Shown: in pieces, positions 14,200-22,373 of the stretch
Numbering within the stretch: position 1 is the stretch's first letter
How the letters are laid out: the number at the start of each line of letters is the position of its first letter
DNA from: Lutacidiplasma sp049802875
GTDB lineage: Archaea > Thermoplasmatota > Thermoplasmata > Lutacidiplasmatales > UBA184
NCBI GenBank assembly: GCA_049802875.1
Contig: JBARNH010000021.1
Coordinates: 1 to 29,050, forward strand
Reading direction: 5' to 3'
DNA length: 29,050 nt
The notes under the pieces: model-generated
Databases searched by the model: none
Told to the model about the DNA's origin: nothing
The model's input: only the letters and a program-made list of their open reading frames with translations
Program-made: the position numbers and the translations under genes

Positions 14200-14565
14200 A
14201 TGTCCAGCTCATTTCGCGAGAAGAATCCGGAGCTCCACCGCGTCGTCGTCGAGCTGCGACGCGCCGCGCACGCGCACGACGCGCCGATCTGGAGCTCGGT
14301 GGCCGATCGGCTCGAGCGGACCCGGCATCCGGGGAACCCCATGAACGTCGGTCACTTGGAGCGGATCGCGAAGGCGGAGGAGACGGTCGTGATCCCGGGA
14401 AAGCTGCTCGCGGACGGGCCCCTCTCAAAGCCCGTGACGGTCGCCGCCCTCGCCTACTCGGCCGGTGCGCGGTCGAAGGTTCGCGCCGCCGGGGGAACGA
14501 CCCTCACGATCTCGGAGCTGCTGCTGGCGAAGCCGGATGGGGCGGGGGTGCGCCTCCTTGCCTGA
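14200..14565 (+). CDS. rpl18e: Large-subunit ribosomal protein L18e
   Basis: A 121-residue protein of the archaeal and eukaryotic L18e family (distantly related to bacterial L15), a 23S rRNA-binding protein. Recognisable blocks are the N-terminal helix NPELHRVVVELRRAA, the VADRLERTRHPGNPMNVGHLERIA region, and KLLADGPLSKPVTVAALAYSAGARSKV (about 67-93). The gene heads the conserved archaeal order rpl18e-rpl13-rps9-rpoN. Its end overlaps the probable TTG start of rpl13 by 8 nt. Confidence 0.95.
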   Translation: MSSSFREKNPELHRVVVELRRAAHAHDAPIWSSVADRLERTRHPGNPMNVGHLERIAKAEETVVIPGKLLADGPLSKPVTVAALAYSAGARSKVRAAGGTTLTISELLLAKPDGAGVRLLA

Positions 14566-14998
14566 AGTCGCTACCCCCTCGCCGACGGTGATCGATGCGA
14601 CCGGTCTCGTCCTCGGCCGGGCGTCGAGCCTGATCGCGAAGCGTCTGCTCAGTGGCGAGACGATCGTCGTGGTGAACGCGGAGAAAAGCGTCGTCACCGG
14701 CTCGCGCACCCAGGTCATCGCGCACTACACGGCCGCCCGAGCGCGGGGCTCGGTCCGATCGGGTCCCCACTTCCCTCGGTACGCGGACCGGATCTTCCGT
14801 CGGACCGTTCGAGGGATGCTCCCCCACTTGAAGACCGGCGGTAAGACCGCGTTCCGGCGCCTGGAGGTCCACATGGGCGTCCCCGACGCGTGGAAGAGCG
14901 CCGCACTCGAGACCCTCGAGGTCGCCAAAGCGCGACCGTCCCTTCGACCGCCGATCACCCTCGCCGAGGTTACGGTCCTGCTCGGAGCGCGGGCATGA
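14558..14998 (+). CDS. rpl13: Large-subunit ribosomal protein L13
   Basis: 146 residues from TTG 14558, normal for archaeal L13. It opens on the conserved VIDATGLVLGRASSLIAK (residues 11-28), followed by GETIVVVNAEK, TGSR, the basic GPHFPRYADRIFRRTVRGMLPH block and a C-terminal helical tail. Two starts are possible: TTG 14558, which has GGGGGTG 7 nt upstream and overlaps rpl18e, and GTG 14588, which begins directly at VIDATG with no ribosome-binding site. I prefer the TTG. The open frame extends further up but only as out-of-frame shadow of rpl18e. It shares ATGA (14995-14998) with rps9. Confidence 0.94.
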   Translation: MPEVATPSPTVIDATGLVLGRASSLIAKRLLSGETIVVVNAEKSVVTGSRTQVIAHYTAARARGSVRSGPHFPRYADRIFRRTVRGMLPHLKTGGKTAFRRLEVHMGVPDAWKSAALETLEVAKARPSLRPPITLAEVTVLLGARA

Positions 14999-15402
14999 AG
15001 GCACCCGTCATCGTCCTTTCCACGGGAAAGCGGAAGGCCGCGGTCGCGCGGGCGACCGTCCGCAAGGGCGCCGGACTCGTGCGGGTCAACGACCGACCGC
15101 TCGAGCTCGTCGAGCCCGAGGTCGTCCGACAGAAGATCCAGGAGCCCCTGCTCATGATCGGCGACCGCGGTCGGGCGCTCGACATCTCGGTACAGATCCG
15201 CGGCGGCGGGATCGTGGGCCAGGCGTCGGCCGCGCGGACCGCCGTGGCGCGTGGCCTCATCGAGTGGTTGAAGGACCCCGAGCTGCGGGAGATGTTCAAA
15301 CGCTATGACCGTTCGCTGATCGTCAACGACCCGCGCCGCAAGCTGCCAAAGCGCCCGGGCGGGCGAGGGGCCCGCGCTCGGCGTCAGAAGTCGTACCGTT
15401 GA
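14995..15402 (+). CDS. rps9: Small-subunit ribosomal protein S9
   Basis: 135 residues, the normal length for archaeal S9 (eukaryotic S16). It opens with VLSTGKRKAAVARATVRKGAG (about 7-27), contains IRGGGIVGQASAARTAVARGL, and ends with the basic tail LPKRPGGRGARARRQKSYR, which in the family reaches the P-site tRNA. ATG 14995 overlaps the rpl13 stop as ATGA, typical of translational coupling. Confidence 0.96.
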   Translation: MKAPVIVLSTGKRKAAVARATVRKGAGLVRVNDRPLELVEPEVVRQKIQEPLLMIGDRGRALDISVQIRGGGIVGQASAARTAVARGLIEWLKDPELREMFKRYDRSLIVNDPRRKLPKRPGGRGARARRQKSYR

Positions 15403-15424
15403 TCGGAGGAGGAAGAGAGTCACC

Positions 15425-15622
15425 ATGACGATGATGGTGCCGGTCCGCTGCTTCACCTGCGGCGCGGTGATCGGCCAGTGCTGGGACGAGTACCGCGAGC
15501 GGACGTCGCGGGGAGAACCCGCGGGGAAGGTCCTGGACGGGCTGGGTCTTCATCGGTACTGCTGCCGGCGCATGCTCCTCACCCACGTCGACCTCTTGGA
15601 CGAGGTCGGACCCTACGGCTAG
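15425..15622 (+). CDS. rpoN: DNA-directed RNA polymerase subunit N (Rpb10 homologue)
   Basis: A 65-residue zinc protein at the assembly platform of RNA polymerase, contacting subunits D and L. The atypical zinc site is Cys9-X2-Cys12-Gly and Cys46-Cys47-Arg-Arg-Met. The family core VRCFTCGAVIGQCWDEY and LDGLGLHRYCCRRM is complete. Candidate starts are ATG 15425, 15431 and 15434; GGAGGAGGA at 15405-15413 fits all of them. The usual archaeal followers rpoK, eno and rps2 are absent: the operon ends here and meets the surface-protein gene head-on. Confidence 0.95.
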   Translation: MTMMVPVRCFTCGAVIGQCWDEYRERTSRGEPAGKVLDGLGLHRYCCRRMLLTHVDLLDEVGPYG

Positions 15623-15649
15623 CGGTCGGTAGACTCCCGGCCGGACGTC

Positions 15650-15667
15650 GGGGAGGGTTCGCTCCCC
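15650..15667. terminator. GC hairpin between convergent rpoN and surface-protein genes
   Basis: GGGGAG-GGTTCG-CTCCCC is a 6-bp perfect stem in the 96-nt gap. It has no T-run, so a terminator role is only suggested by location. Confidence 0.25.
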
Positions 15668-15718
15668 CGGAAGATCGCCTCGAAAATCCCGCGCTCCCTC
15701 GCGGGGGATCGATCCGAG

Positions 15719-18700
15719 TTACGACTCGTCGTCCTCGTCGTCGTCCGTCGACTTGGAGCGGCTGCGCTCCAGGCCCGAGCGGCCCGTCGTCTTCGTGACG
15801 GTGGTGCGCCGCGTGCGGCGGCGGTAGAGGAAGACGATCGCGATGATCACCACGATGACGGCGACCGCGATCGCGACGTACTCGAGCGCCTGCGTCGTCG
15901 GGTTGGGGTTGACGGTGATCGACATCGTGACGACCTGCGGTCCGCCGACGTAACTACCGGAGTACTCGTTCGAGGCCGTGACGTTCGCAGTGAGGACGAA
16001 GTTCCCGGTGCGCGGCGGGGACCAGGTCATCACGGCCCGATACGTCACGTTGAACGGTATCGAGCCGATCGTGCCCTTCGCGAACGGAGCCGAGTTGACG
16101 ACGCCGTTCGTGTAGTTGTAGAACTCGACCGTCCCCGGCGTGCCGGCGATGTACGAGCGGCTCGTTCCGCTCGGGCTCGTGAGGTAGAACGAGACCTGGA
16201 CGTTCAGGGCGACCGCCTTGGAGCCGGACGAACCGGTGGTGATGTTCACCCAGTACGTGTACGAGGAGCCGGAATTGAGGCTGGACGGACCCGTCAGGTT
16301 GTTGGCCGCCATGATCACCGACGTGGTCGAGTTGACCGTGACCGCCAAGGATTGGGTCGTCCATCCCGGGTTGCCGTTCAGGTCGAAGACCGTCAGGTTC
16401 ACCGTGTACGGCTTCTGTTGGGGCGCGAGCCATTTCGTCGGGTACGGTTTGACGGTCGTCTGGTTGACGCCCAGGTGCACCGTCGTGTTTCCGGAGTTCG
16501 TGATCAGCCAGTAGTACCTCGTGAGCGACCCGTTGTTCGGGTCGGAGGCGTTCGCCCCGTTGAACTGCACCTTCGCCGTCAGGTTGGTCGCGGTGACGAC
16601 CCCACTCCCCGAGACCGGCTTGCCCGCGGCGTTGAGGATCTGGAAGCTCGAGGTCGGCTTCTGGGTATCGTTGACGAGGACGATGAGAGTCGCCACGCCC
16701 GACTGGCCGGTCCCGTCCCAGACGGTGAGGGTGAGGTTGTACTGCCATCCTTTGAACGCGACGGGCTGCCCGCCGATCGTCGTGCTGCTGGAATAGTAGA
16801 CGCCGGCGCCGAGGAACTGATAGGAGTAGTTCGAACCGAAGTACGCCCCCTGCCCGACCGAGTAGTTCTGGGTCGCCTTGAAGCCCTTCGCCTGTAGGAC
16901 GAAGGACGCGACCGACAACACCCCGGGGATCGGAGCGCCCGGCGCGATCGTAGCGCTACTCGCGGACGCATTGAAGTACAGCACGGTGCCCCAGTTGACG
17001 AATACGTACGGTTGGCCCCCGGAAGTACGGTTTTGGCTCGCCGTGGAGTTGGACGAGATCACCGCAGCGACCGGGCCCTCACCGACCCAGACCGTGAACC
17101 CCGTGGAGTTGGTCAGCCCTCCCGAACTCGTGACTTTAAGCGAGCCGACGTACGGGGTCGACCGAGCGACGGCGTAGGTGTGGTTCGTGGTCGGTTGGGA
17201 GGTGGTCGTCATGCTCCCGTCCCCAAAATTCCAGGTGAAGCTGGTGCCGTTGGTGCCCGCGGGGTAGGTGGAGTTGAGCGCGCTGAACGTCGCGTTCTGC
17301 CCCACGCCCACGACGACCGTGTAGTTGTCGTGCGTCCCGTTGATGACGTTCGCCGACGAAAAGGCGAAGTTCCGAACGGACACGTTGACGTTGGCGGTCA
17401 TGTTGGAGTACTTGACGATCGTGAACGTCGCGGTCCCCGCGGTCGTCTTCGACGGGAGCGGGTCGAGCGTGAAGCTCGTCCAGGTATTGTAGGGCCCGTC
17501 CGGGACGAGCCGGCTCTGGGCCGGCGCCACGGTGTTCGCCGCGAGCGCGTATCCGGCCGGGAGCACCACCGTGTAGTTGTACGTGTCCGAGCTGGTCGGG
17601 TGCTGGAACCCGAAGCTGATGCTGTAGGTGGGCGAATTCAGGGGTACCGTCCCGTTGAGGGTGAACTGCTGGTGCCACCCCAGGCTGATGGTGTTGGTGT
17701 TCGCGAGACTGCAGCTGCCGGAGCACGTCGAGGAGGCGCTCGCGAGGTTTCCCGACTGCACGGAGGGAAGGAAGGTGGTGCCGTTGATCGCCGTCCCGGC
17801 TTGGACCGCGGGGAAGAACGGCCCCGAGGAGTTCTCCCAGGCGTACAGCGCGGGCAGGTCCGTGGAGGGGAAGGCGATATTGTGGGCGAAGTCGAGACCG
17901 AGCTGCGCCCACATCTGCCCCACCGAAGCGTTCGGTAGGTTCGCGAATACGGTGTCGTTGCCGAGGGACGCCACCGTCGCTACCGCAAGGCTTGCCGCGC
18001 CCGTGGTGACGTTGACTCCGGTAAAGTTGAGCGTCGTGTCGTAGGTGCCACGCTGGCTCGTGGCCATGGGAGCGACGAAGACGTTCTGCGAGATCGGGGC
18101 CGAGCCGGAAACGGAACGCGAGTACGAGGTGGTACTGTAGCCGACCGGCGATAGGATCACTTCGAAGGTCTGCGCGCCACCCCCGAACGCCGGGTACGTC
18201 CCGATCGCATAGTACCCTCCTCCGGGCGTCGGATTCGAGTAGAGGTAGCTATTGGTCGCATCCCAGAGCGTGACGTTCCCCCCGTTCGGGACCGGCGCCC
18301 CGTTGGCGGCCTGCTTGACGTACCCCGAGATCTGGTTCGTACTGAGCGCGATCGGCAGTACGATCGCATTCCGGTTCGGCACGGAGAGCTGGGTGAAGTT
18401 GTAGTACGTCGTCGACTCGGGGAGGGTCGTCCGGAGGACCCAGACCCCTTGCGGGACCTTGAGCGCGTAGCTACCGTTCGTCGCGCTCGTGTTGTTCGCG
18501 AGAACGAACCCCTCGTACTGAGGGTCCAGCAACTGCACGTTCGCCCCGCCCACCGCTGCCCCGTCGAGCTTCACGGTGCCCGAAAGGGGGGTGGTGTACG
18601 AGACGACGTTCACGGTGATCGAGACCGGGTAGTTCACGGTGGTCAAGGCGGAGGCGTTGAGGTCGGTGAACAACGGCGTCTGGTTCACCGAGAACACGCC

Positions 18701-19060
18701 CACCGGGGCGCACAGCCGGCATCCCGGAGTGCTGAGATTCCCCTGCGAGGGGACCCATACGCCCCACCAACCGGGGACGAGGGCGCCTCCCGTGCCCGCG
18801 GAGGTGAAGTTGAACTGACCGCCGGACCCGTAGATCGAGGCTGTGAAGACCGCTCCGGTGGCGCGAGAGACGAGGTCGACCTGCGTGCCGGCCGGTGGCG
18901 GGCTCGCCGGTGCGACTGCGTTAACGTATCCGGTCAAAGTGTAGCTCGGCCCGGAGGCCGCCTGGGCCGTAGAGATGGTGGCGAGGGTTCCCGCCAGCAC
19001 CATCAGCAGTACGACAGCCCACAGGGCGGCGCGTGGCAGGGATTTGACCAACAGTTTCAC
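15719..19060 (-). CDS. Large surface glycoprotein with PKD domain and C-terminal membrane anchor
   Basis: 1113 residues from GTG 19060. An N-terminal signal peptide (about 5-35, basic KSLPR then ALWAVVLLMVLAGTLATI, cleavage near AQA-ASG) leads to an extracellular part rich in Ser, Thr, Asn, Gly, Tyr and Val. The first third has carboxypeptidase-regulatory-like beta repeats (SGTVKLDGAAVGGANVQL; ISGYVKQAANGAPVP). A PKD domain with WNFGDGS lies near residue 610, and further Ig-like repeats follow. I count about 45 N-glycosylation sequons. One membrane helix (about 1057-1080, VAIAVAVIVVIIAIVFL) is followed by a basic RRRTRR and a cytosolic tail ending DDDEDDES. It is therefore type I, anchored by its C-terminus, like an S-layer or adhesin protein. 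An in-frame ATG at 19171 would put an extra 37 residues before the signal and lies upstream of the TATA box, so it was rejected. Ligand unknown. Confidence 0.85.
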   Translation of the reverse strand: MKLLVKSLPRAALWAVVLLMVLAGTLATISTAQAASGPSYTLTGYVNAVAPASPPPAGTQVDLVSRATGAVFTASIYGSGGQFNFTSAGTGGALVPGWWGVWVPSQGNLSTPGCRLCAPVGVFSVNQTPLFTDLNASALTTVNYPVSITVNVVSYTTPLSGTVKLDGAAVGGANVQLLDPQYEGFVLANNTSATNGSYALKVPQGVWVLRTTLPESTTYYNFTQLSVPNRNAIVLPIALSTNQISGYVKQAANGAPVPNGGNVTLWDATNSYLYSNPTPGGGYYAIGTYPAFGGGAQTFEVILSPVGYSTTSYSRSVSGSAPISQNVFVAPMATSQRGTYDTTLNFTGVNVTTGAASLAVATVASLGNDTVFANLPNASVGQMWAQLGLDFAHNIAFPSTDLPALYAWENSSGPFFPAVQAGTAINGTTFLPSVQSGNLASASSTCSGSCSLANTNTISLGWHQQFTLNGTVPLNSPTYSISFGFQHPTSSDTYNYTVVLPAGYALAANTVAPAQSRLVPDGPYNTWTSFTLDPLPSKTTAGTATFTIVKYSNMTANVNVSVRNFAFSSANVINGTHDNYTVVVGVGQNATFSALNSTYPAGTNGTSFTWNFGDGSMTTTSQPTTNHTYAVARSTPYVGSLKVTSSGGLTNSTGFTVWVGEGPVAAVISSNSTASQNRTSGGQPYVFVNWGTVLYFNASASSATIAPGAPIPGVLSVASFVLQAKGFKATQNYSVGQGAYFGSNYSYQFLGAGVYYSSSTTIGGQPVAFKGWQYNLTLTVWDGTGQSGVATLIVLVNDTQKPTSSFQILNAAGKPVSGSGVVTATNLTAKVQFNGANASDPNNGSLTRYYWLITNSGNTTVHLGVNQTTVKPYPTKWLAPQQKPYTVNLTVFDLNGNPGWTTQSLAVTVNSTTSVIMAANNLTGPSSLNSGSSYTYWVNITTGSSGSKAVALNVQVSFYLTSPSGTSRSYIAGTPGTVEFYNYTNGVVNSAPFAKGTIGSIPFNVTYRAVMTWSPPRTGNFVLTANVTASNEYSGSYVGGPQVVTMSITVNPNPTTQALEYVAIAVAVIVVIIAIVFLYRRRTRRTTVTKTTGRSGLERSRSKSTDDDEDDES

Positions 19061-19114
19061 GTCTCCCGTTCGGTGGCCTCGTATCGGAGGCGCGGCGCCG
19101 AACCTAGGCTCCCT

Positions 19115-19122
19115 ACATATAG
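19115..19122 (-). promoter_or_regulatory. TATA box of the surface-protein gene
   Basis: CTATATGT on the reverse strand is centred about 58 nt upstream of GTG 19060, predicting a leader of about 33 nt with GGGAG just before the GTG. A real 5' leader fits a strongly translated surface protein. Confidence 0.5.
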
Positions 19123-19167
19123 CTTGCCCGGGACGGCCGCCGGTAGAGGGCGAAACGCTCGTTTCGC

Positions 19168-21393
19168 TCACCGGTAGATCGCCGTGCCGGGTTCCTCGCG
19201 CCGCCGACCGACGCGCTCGCGGTGCAGATGTTTTTCGAACTCCTCGTAGAACTTCAGGACCTCCGGGTCGCAGGAAGCTCGGACCTGTTTCAGCGCCGCG
19301 TCGAAATGCGCCTTCGTCACCTTGGACGACTTGAGGCTCTCGCGGATCGCCGTGAGGCCCGCCTCGCGGCAGAGCGCGGCGAGGTCGCTCCCAACGTACC
19401 CTTCGGTGCGCGCGGCGAGGTCGGTGAGGTCGACATCCTCGGCGAGCGGCATCTTCCGAGAGTGGACCTTGAGGATCTCGAGGCGACCGGCCGCGCTGGG
19501 TGGTTCGACGTAGAGCATCCGGTCGAATCGACCCGTCCGAAGGAGCGCCTCATCGATGATGTCGGGGCGGTTCGTCGCGGCGATGACCAGCACGCGCTCG
19601 AGGGTCTCGAGCCCATCGATGGAGGTGAGGAGCTGATTCACGATCCGCTCGGTGACGCCGCTGGACGTCTGGAGTCCGCGGCGGGGGGCGATCGAATCCA
19701 GCTCGTCGATGAACACGATCGACGGCGAGGCCTGACGGGCCTTCTTGAAGATCATCCGGATCGCCTTCTCGCTCTCTCCGACCCACTTGCTCATCACTTC
19801 GGGGCCTTTCACCGAGATGAAGTTCGCCTGGCTTTCCGTCGCGGCGGCCTTCGCGAGAAGCGTTTTCCCGACCCCGGGAGGACCGTAGAGGAGGATCCCT
19901 CGCGGGGGCTCGATGCCGAGGTGACGGTAGACCTGCGGATTCTTGAACGGCAGTTCGACCGACTCTTCGAGGATCCGACGGACCCGCTCGACCCCGCCGA
20001 CCTCATCCCAGTGGGTCGTCGGGATCTCGACGGCGACGTCGCGCAGGCTGGACGGCTCGATCTGCTTCAGGGCCTCTTTGAAGTCGGTTTCGGTGACCTT
20101 CATCCGCTCGAGCAACGAGAGCGGGATCGGCTGGTCGAAGTCGATCTCGGGAAGGTACCGGCGCAGCGCCCGCATCGCCGCCTCCCGGCCGAGCGAAGAG
20201 AGGTCGGCGCCGACGAACCCATGGCTCAGGGCGGCGAGCTCCTTCAGGAGGCGCTCGCGGTCCCGCTCGCTCCCGTCGATCGGCATTCCCCGGGTGTGGA
20301 TCTGGAGGATCTCGAGCCGCCCTTCCTGCGTGGGCACGCCGATCTCGATCTCCCGGTCGAAGCGGCCGGGACGACGCAGCGCAGGGTCGATCGCCTCTTC
20401 GCGGTTGGTGGCCGCGATCACGATGACGTTCCCGCGACCGGAGAGGCCGTCCATCAGCGTCAGGAGCTGGGCGACCACCCGTCGCTCGACCTCGCCGACG
20501 ACCTCGTCGCGCCGCGGCGCGATCGAGTCGAGCTCGTCGATGAAGATCACGCTCGGTGCGTTCTTCTCGGCCTCCTCGAACTTCTCCCGGAGCTCCTTCT
20601 CGCTCTCCCCGTAGTACTTCGAGATGATTTCGGGACCCTGGATGCCGATGAAGTGGGCACCCGCCTCGTTCGCTACCGCCTTGGCGATCAACGTCTTTCC
20701 CGTCCCCGGCGGTCCGTAGAGCAGGACCCCCTTCGGCGGGGTGATCGCCAAACGGTCGAAGAGCTCCGGGTGTTTCAACGGGAGCTCGATCATCTCCCGG
20801 ACCCGGCCGAGCTTCTCCTTGAGCCCCCCGATATCCTCATAGGAGACCCGGGGCGCCGCGACCTCGGACTCGCTGACCGTCTCTTCCTTGATCGTGATGA
20901 GGGTCGCGGGGGCGACTTGGACGATCCCCTTGGGTTGGGTCGCCACGACCATGAACGGCAGCGAGCCGCCCATCAGGAATACCCCCGGAATGACGAACAC
21001 GTCGCCTCGAACGAACGGCCGGCGGGCAAGCGCTTTCGCGACGAAGCTCTCGAGCCCGGGTCCCAAATCCATCCGAGCGCTGCCGGCGTAGATCGGCGCG
21101 ATCGTCACCGAGTCGGCGTTCGGACAATCGACGCGCTGCACCTGGATCCGATCCCCGATACTGACGCCCGCATTCCTTCGAACGACCGCCTCGATGCGAA
21201 CCAGTCCCTTTCCTTCATCGTCGGGTTGCGCTCGGCTGACAACGGCCGGGGTCGGCTTCCGTCCCCGGATCTCGACGACATCGCCGAGTCCGACCTTGAG
21301 CCGCTGACGCGTTTGGACGTCGAGCCGCGCCGTACCGAGCCCGATATCCTGTTGGAACGCTTCGGCGACCCGGAGCGTGACCGCTTCACCCAT
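19168..21393 (-). CDS. cdc48: Cdc48/VAT-type AAA ATPase (unfoldase)
   Basis: A 741-residue tandem AAA+ unfoldase that extracts and unfolds proteins, probably feeding the 20S proteasome. The N-domain (about 1-185) has the double-psi barrel opening LRVAEAFQQDIGLGTARLD. D1 carries Walker A GPPGTGKT (227-234), the pore motif KYYGES, and IFIDELDSIAPRR with the second-region-of-homology AATNREEAIDPALRRPGRFD. D2 carries Walker A GPPGVGKT (504-511), pore KWVGES, a second IDELDSIAPRR and ALLRTGRFDR. The last residues, Ile-Tyr-Arg, fit an HbYX proteasome-docking motif. ATG 21393 is preceded by a TATA-like CTTTTAG about 31 nt upstream. It lies between the DUF72 and surface-protein genes on the same strand. 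Confidence 0.96.
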   Translation of the reverse strand: MGEAVTLRVAEAFQQDIGLGTARLDVQTRQRLKVGLGDVVEIRGRKPTPAVVSRAQPDDEGKGLVRIEAVVRRNAGVSIGDRIQVQRVDCPNADSVTIAPIYAGSARMDLGPGLESFVAKALARRPFVRGDVFVIPGVFLMGGSLPFMVVATQPKGIVQVAPATLITIKEETVSESEVAAPRVSYEDIGGLKEKLGRVREMIELPLKHPELFDRLAITPPKGVLLYGPPGTGKTLIAKAVANEAGAHFIGIQGPEIISKYYGESEKELREKFEEAEKNAPSVIFIDELDSIAPRRDEVVGEVERRVVAQLLTLMDGLSGRGNVIVIAATNREEAIDPALRRPGRFDREIEIGVPTQEGRLEILQIHTRGMPIDGSERDRERLLKELAALSHGFVGADLSSLGREAAMRALRRYLPEIDFDQPIPLSLLERMKVTETDFKEALKQIEPSSLRDVAVEIPTTHWDEVGGVERVRRILEESVELPFKNPQVYRHLGIEPPRGILLYGPPGVGKTLLAKAAATESQANFISVKGPEVMSKWVGESEKAIRMIFKKARQASPSIVFIDELDSIAPRRGLQTSSGVTERIVNQLLTSIDGLETLERVLVIAATNRPDIIDEALLRTGRFDRMLYVEPPSAAGRLEILKVHSRKMPLAEDVDLTDLAARTEGYVGSDLAALCREAGLTAIRESLKSSKVTKAHFDAALKQVRASCDPEVLKFYEEFEKHLHRERVGRRREEPGTAIYR

Positions 21394-21420
21394 CGCCGCC
21401 CGGTCGACCCGGGCGCGGGT

Positions 21421-21427
21421 CTAAAAG
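21421..21427 (-). promoter_or_regulatory. TATA-like box of cdc48
   Basis: CTTTTAG on the reverse strand overlaps the stop codon of the DUF72 gene and is centred about 31 nt upstream of the cdc48 ATG, predicting a very short leader. Confidence 0.4.
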
Positions 21428-22266
21428 CGTTCCCCCCGACCGGCGGTCTCCGAGGCGCTGACCTCCGGGAGGGTTCGCTGCCCGGGGGCCCGTCCCGCCG
21501 CGGTGAGATCCGGCGGCGACTCTCCGAGCGTCTCGGCGAACGCCACGACCGTGCCCGGACCGAAACCCATGAAGTGGTTGTTCGCGTACCCGTAGATATA
21601 GCCCGCCGAACGCGCCTCGTCGACGAGACGGGCACGCATCCGTTCCAGGTCAGCGCGACCGTCCCGCTGGATCCGGTCGAACCGCGTGAGCGCCCGATCT
21701 CCGACGAGTCGGACGTACACGAAGTCACCCGTCACCCACGCGGGGGGCTCGGTCGAGGGGACGACGGACCAAACGAGGGCAGCCCGGCGCTCTTCGAGCA
21801 GGCGACGGGTGGAGGGGGTCCACCACGACCCATGACGCAGCTCGACAGCGAGCGCATATTCGACCGGGACGGCGTCGAGTAGGCGCTCCAGTTTGGCGGA
21901 ACCGCTCGGAGCTCGGAACGACGCCGGGAACTGGAGCACCACGGGTCCCAGCTTTCCCACCGACCGCAGGGAGTCGAGGTTGGCAAGGAAGCCAGCAAGG
22001 ACCTTCTCCGCACTCACGTCGTCCGGCGCGTGGGTGACTTCGCGCGGCACTTTGAGGGCGAATCGGAACGACTCGGGGGTGCGGGTCGCCCACCGGCGCA
22101 CGAGGAACGGGGTCGGAGCCCGGTAGAAGCTCGAGTCGACCTCCACCGTGCGAAATACCCGAGAGTAGGCCGCGAGGAAGTCCCCCGCCGGCGTCCCCGG
22201 AGGATAGAAGGGGCCGACCCAATCCTCGTACGCCCATCCCGAGCAGCCCATCCAGTAGCGGCTCAT
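21421..22266 (-). CDS. DUF72 family TIM-barrel-like protein
   Basis: A 281-residue cytoplasmic protein of the widespread DUF72 (YecE-like) family, function not established. The family signature is clear: WMGCSGWAYEDWVGPFYPPGTP (about 5-26), VEVDSSFYRAPTPF (42-55), FRFALKVPREVTH, GPVVLQFPASF, VELRHGSWW and, near the C-terminus, GYIYGYANNHFMGFGPG. The core ends at about residue 245; the last 35 residues form a low-complexity tail. It ends 27 nt before cdc48, so the two may be co-transcribed although cdc48 has its own box. It diverges from the unknown gene at 22374. Confidence 0.9.
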   Translation of the reverse strand: MSRYWMGCSGWAYEDWVGPFYPPGTPAGDFLAAYSRVFRTVEVDSSFYRAPTPFLVRRWATRTPESFRFALKVPREVTHAPDDVSAEKVLAGFLANLDSLRSVGKLGPVVLQFPASFRAPSGSAKLERLLDAVPVEYALAVELRHGSWWTPSTRRLLEERRAALVWSVVPSTEPPAWVTGDFVYVRLVGDRALTRFDRIQRDGRADLERMRARLVDEARSAGYIYGYANNHFMGFGPGTVVAFAETLGESPPDLTAAGRAPGQRTLPEVSASETAGRGERF

Positions 22267-22344
22267 GGAGGGTCCGTCCGACTCAGGAGAGATGAGCCTT
22301 TTCCTCCCGGTCGATCCGGGCGTCGTGCGGCAGGAGCGGAACCC

Positions 22345-22350
22345 AGATAT
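22345..22350 (+). promoter_or_regulatory. Weak TATA-like box for the unknown gene at 22374
   Basis: AGATAT is centred about 26 nt before the ATG, the spacing of a leaderless promoter. The match is poor and the call rests on spacing. Confidence 0.3.
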
Positions 22351-22373
22351 CCCCCGCCGAGGTCGAACGGATA

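Noticed and set aside
19061..19171. N-terminal 37-codon extension of the surface protein
   Set aside because: It lies partly upstream of the TATA box, overlaps the end of cdc48 and would bury the signal peptide.
19222..21882. 886-codon forward open frame opposite cdc48 and the DUF72 gene
   Set aside because: It is antisense to two clearly conserved proteins and runs across their boundary, with no domain pattern or promoter.
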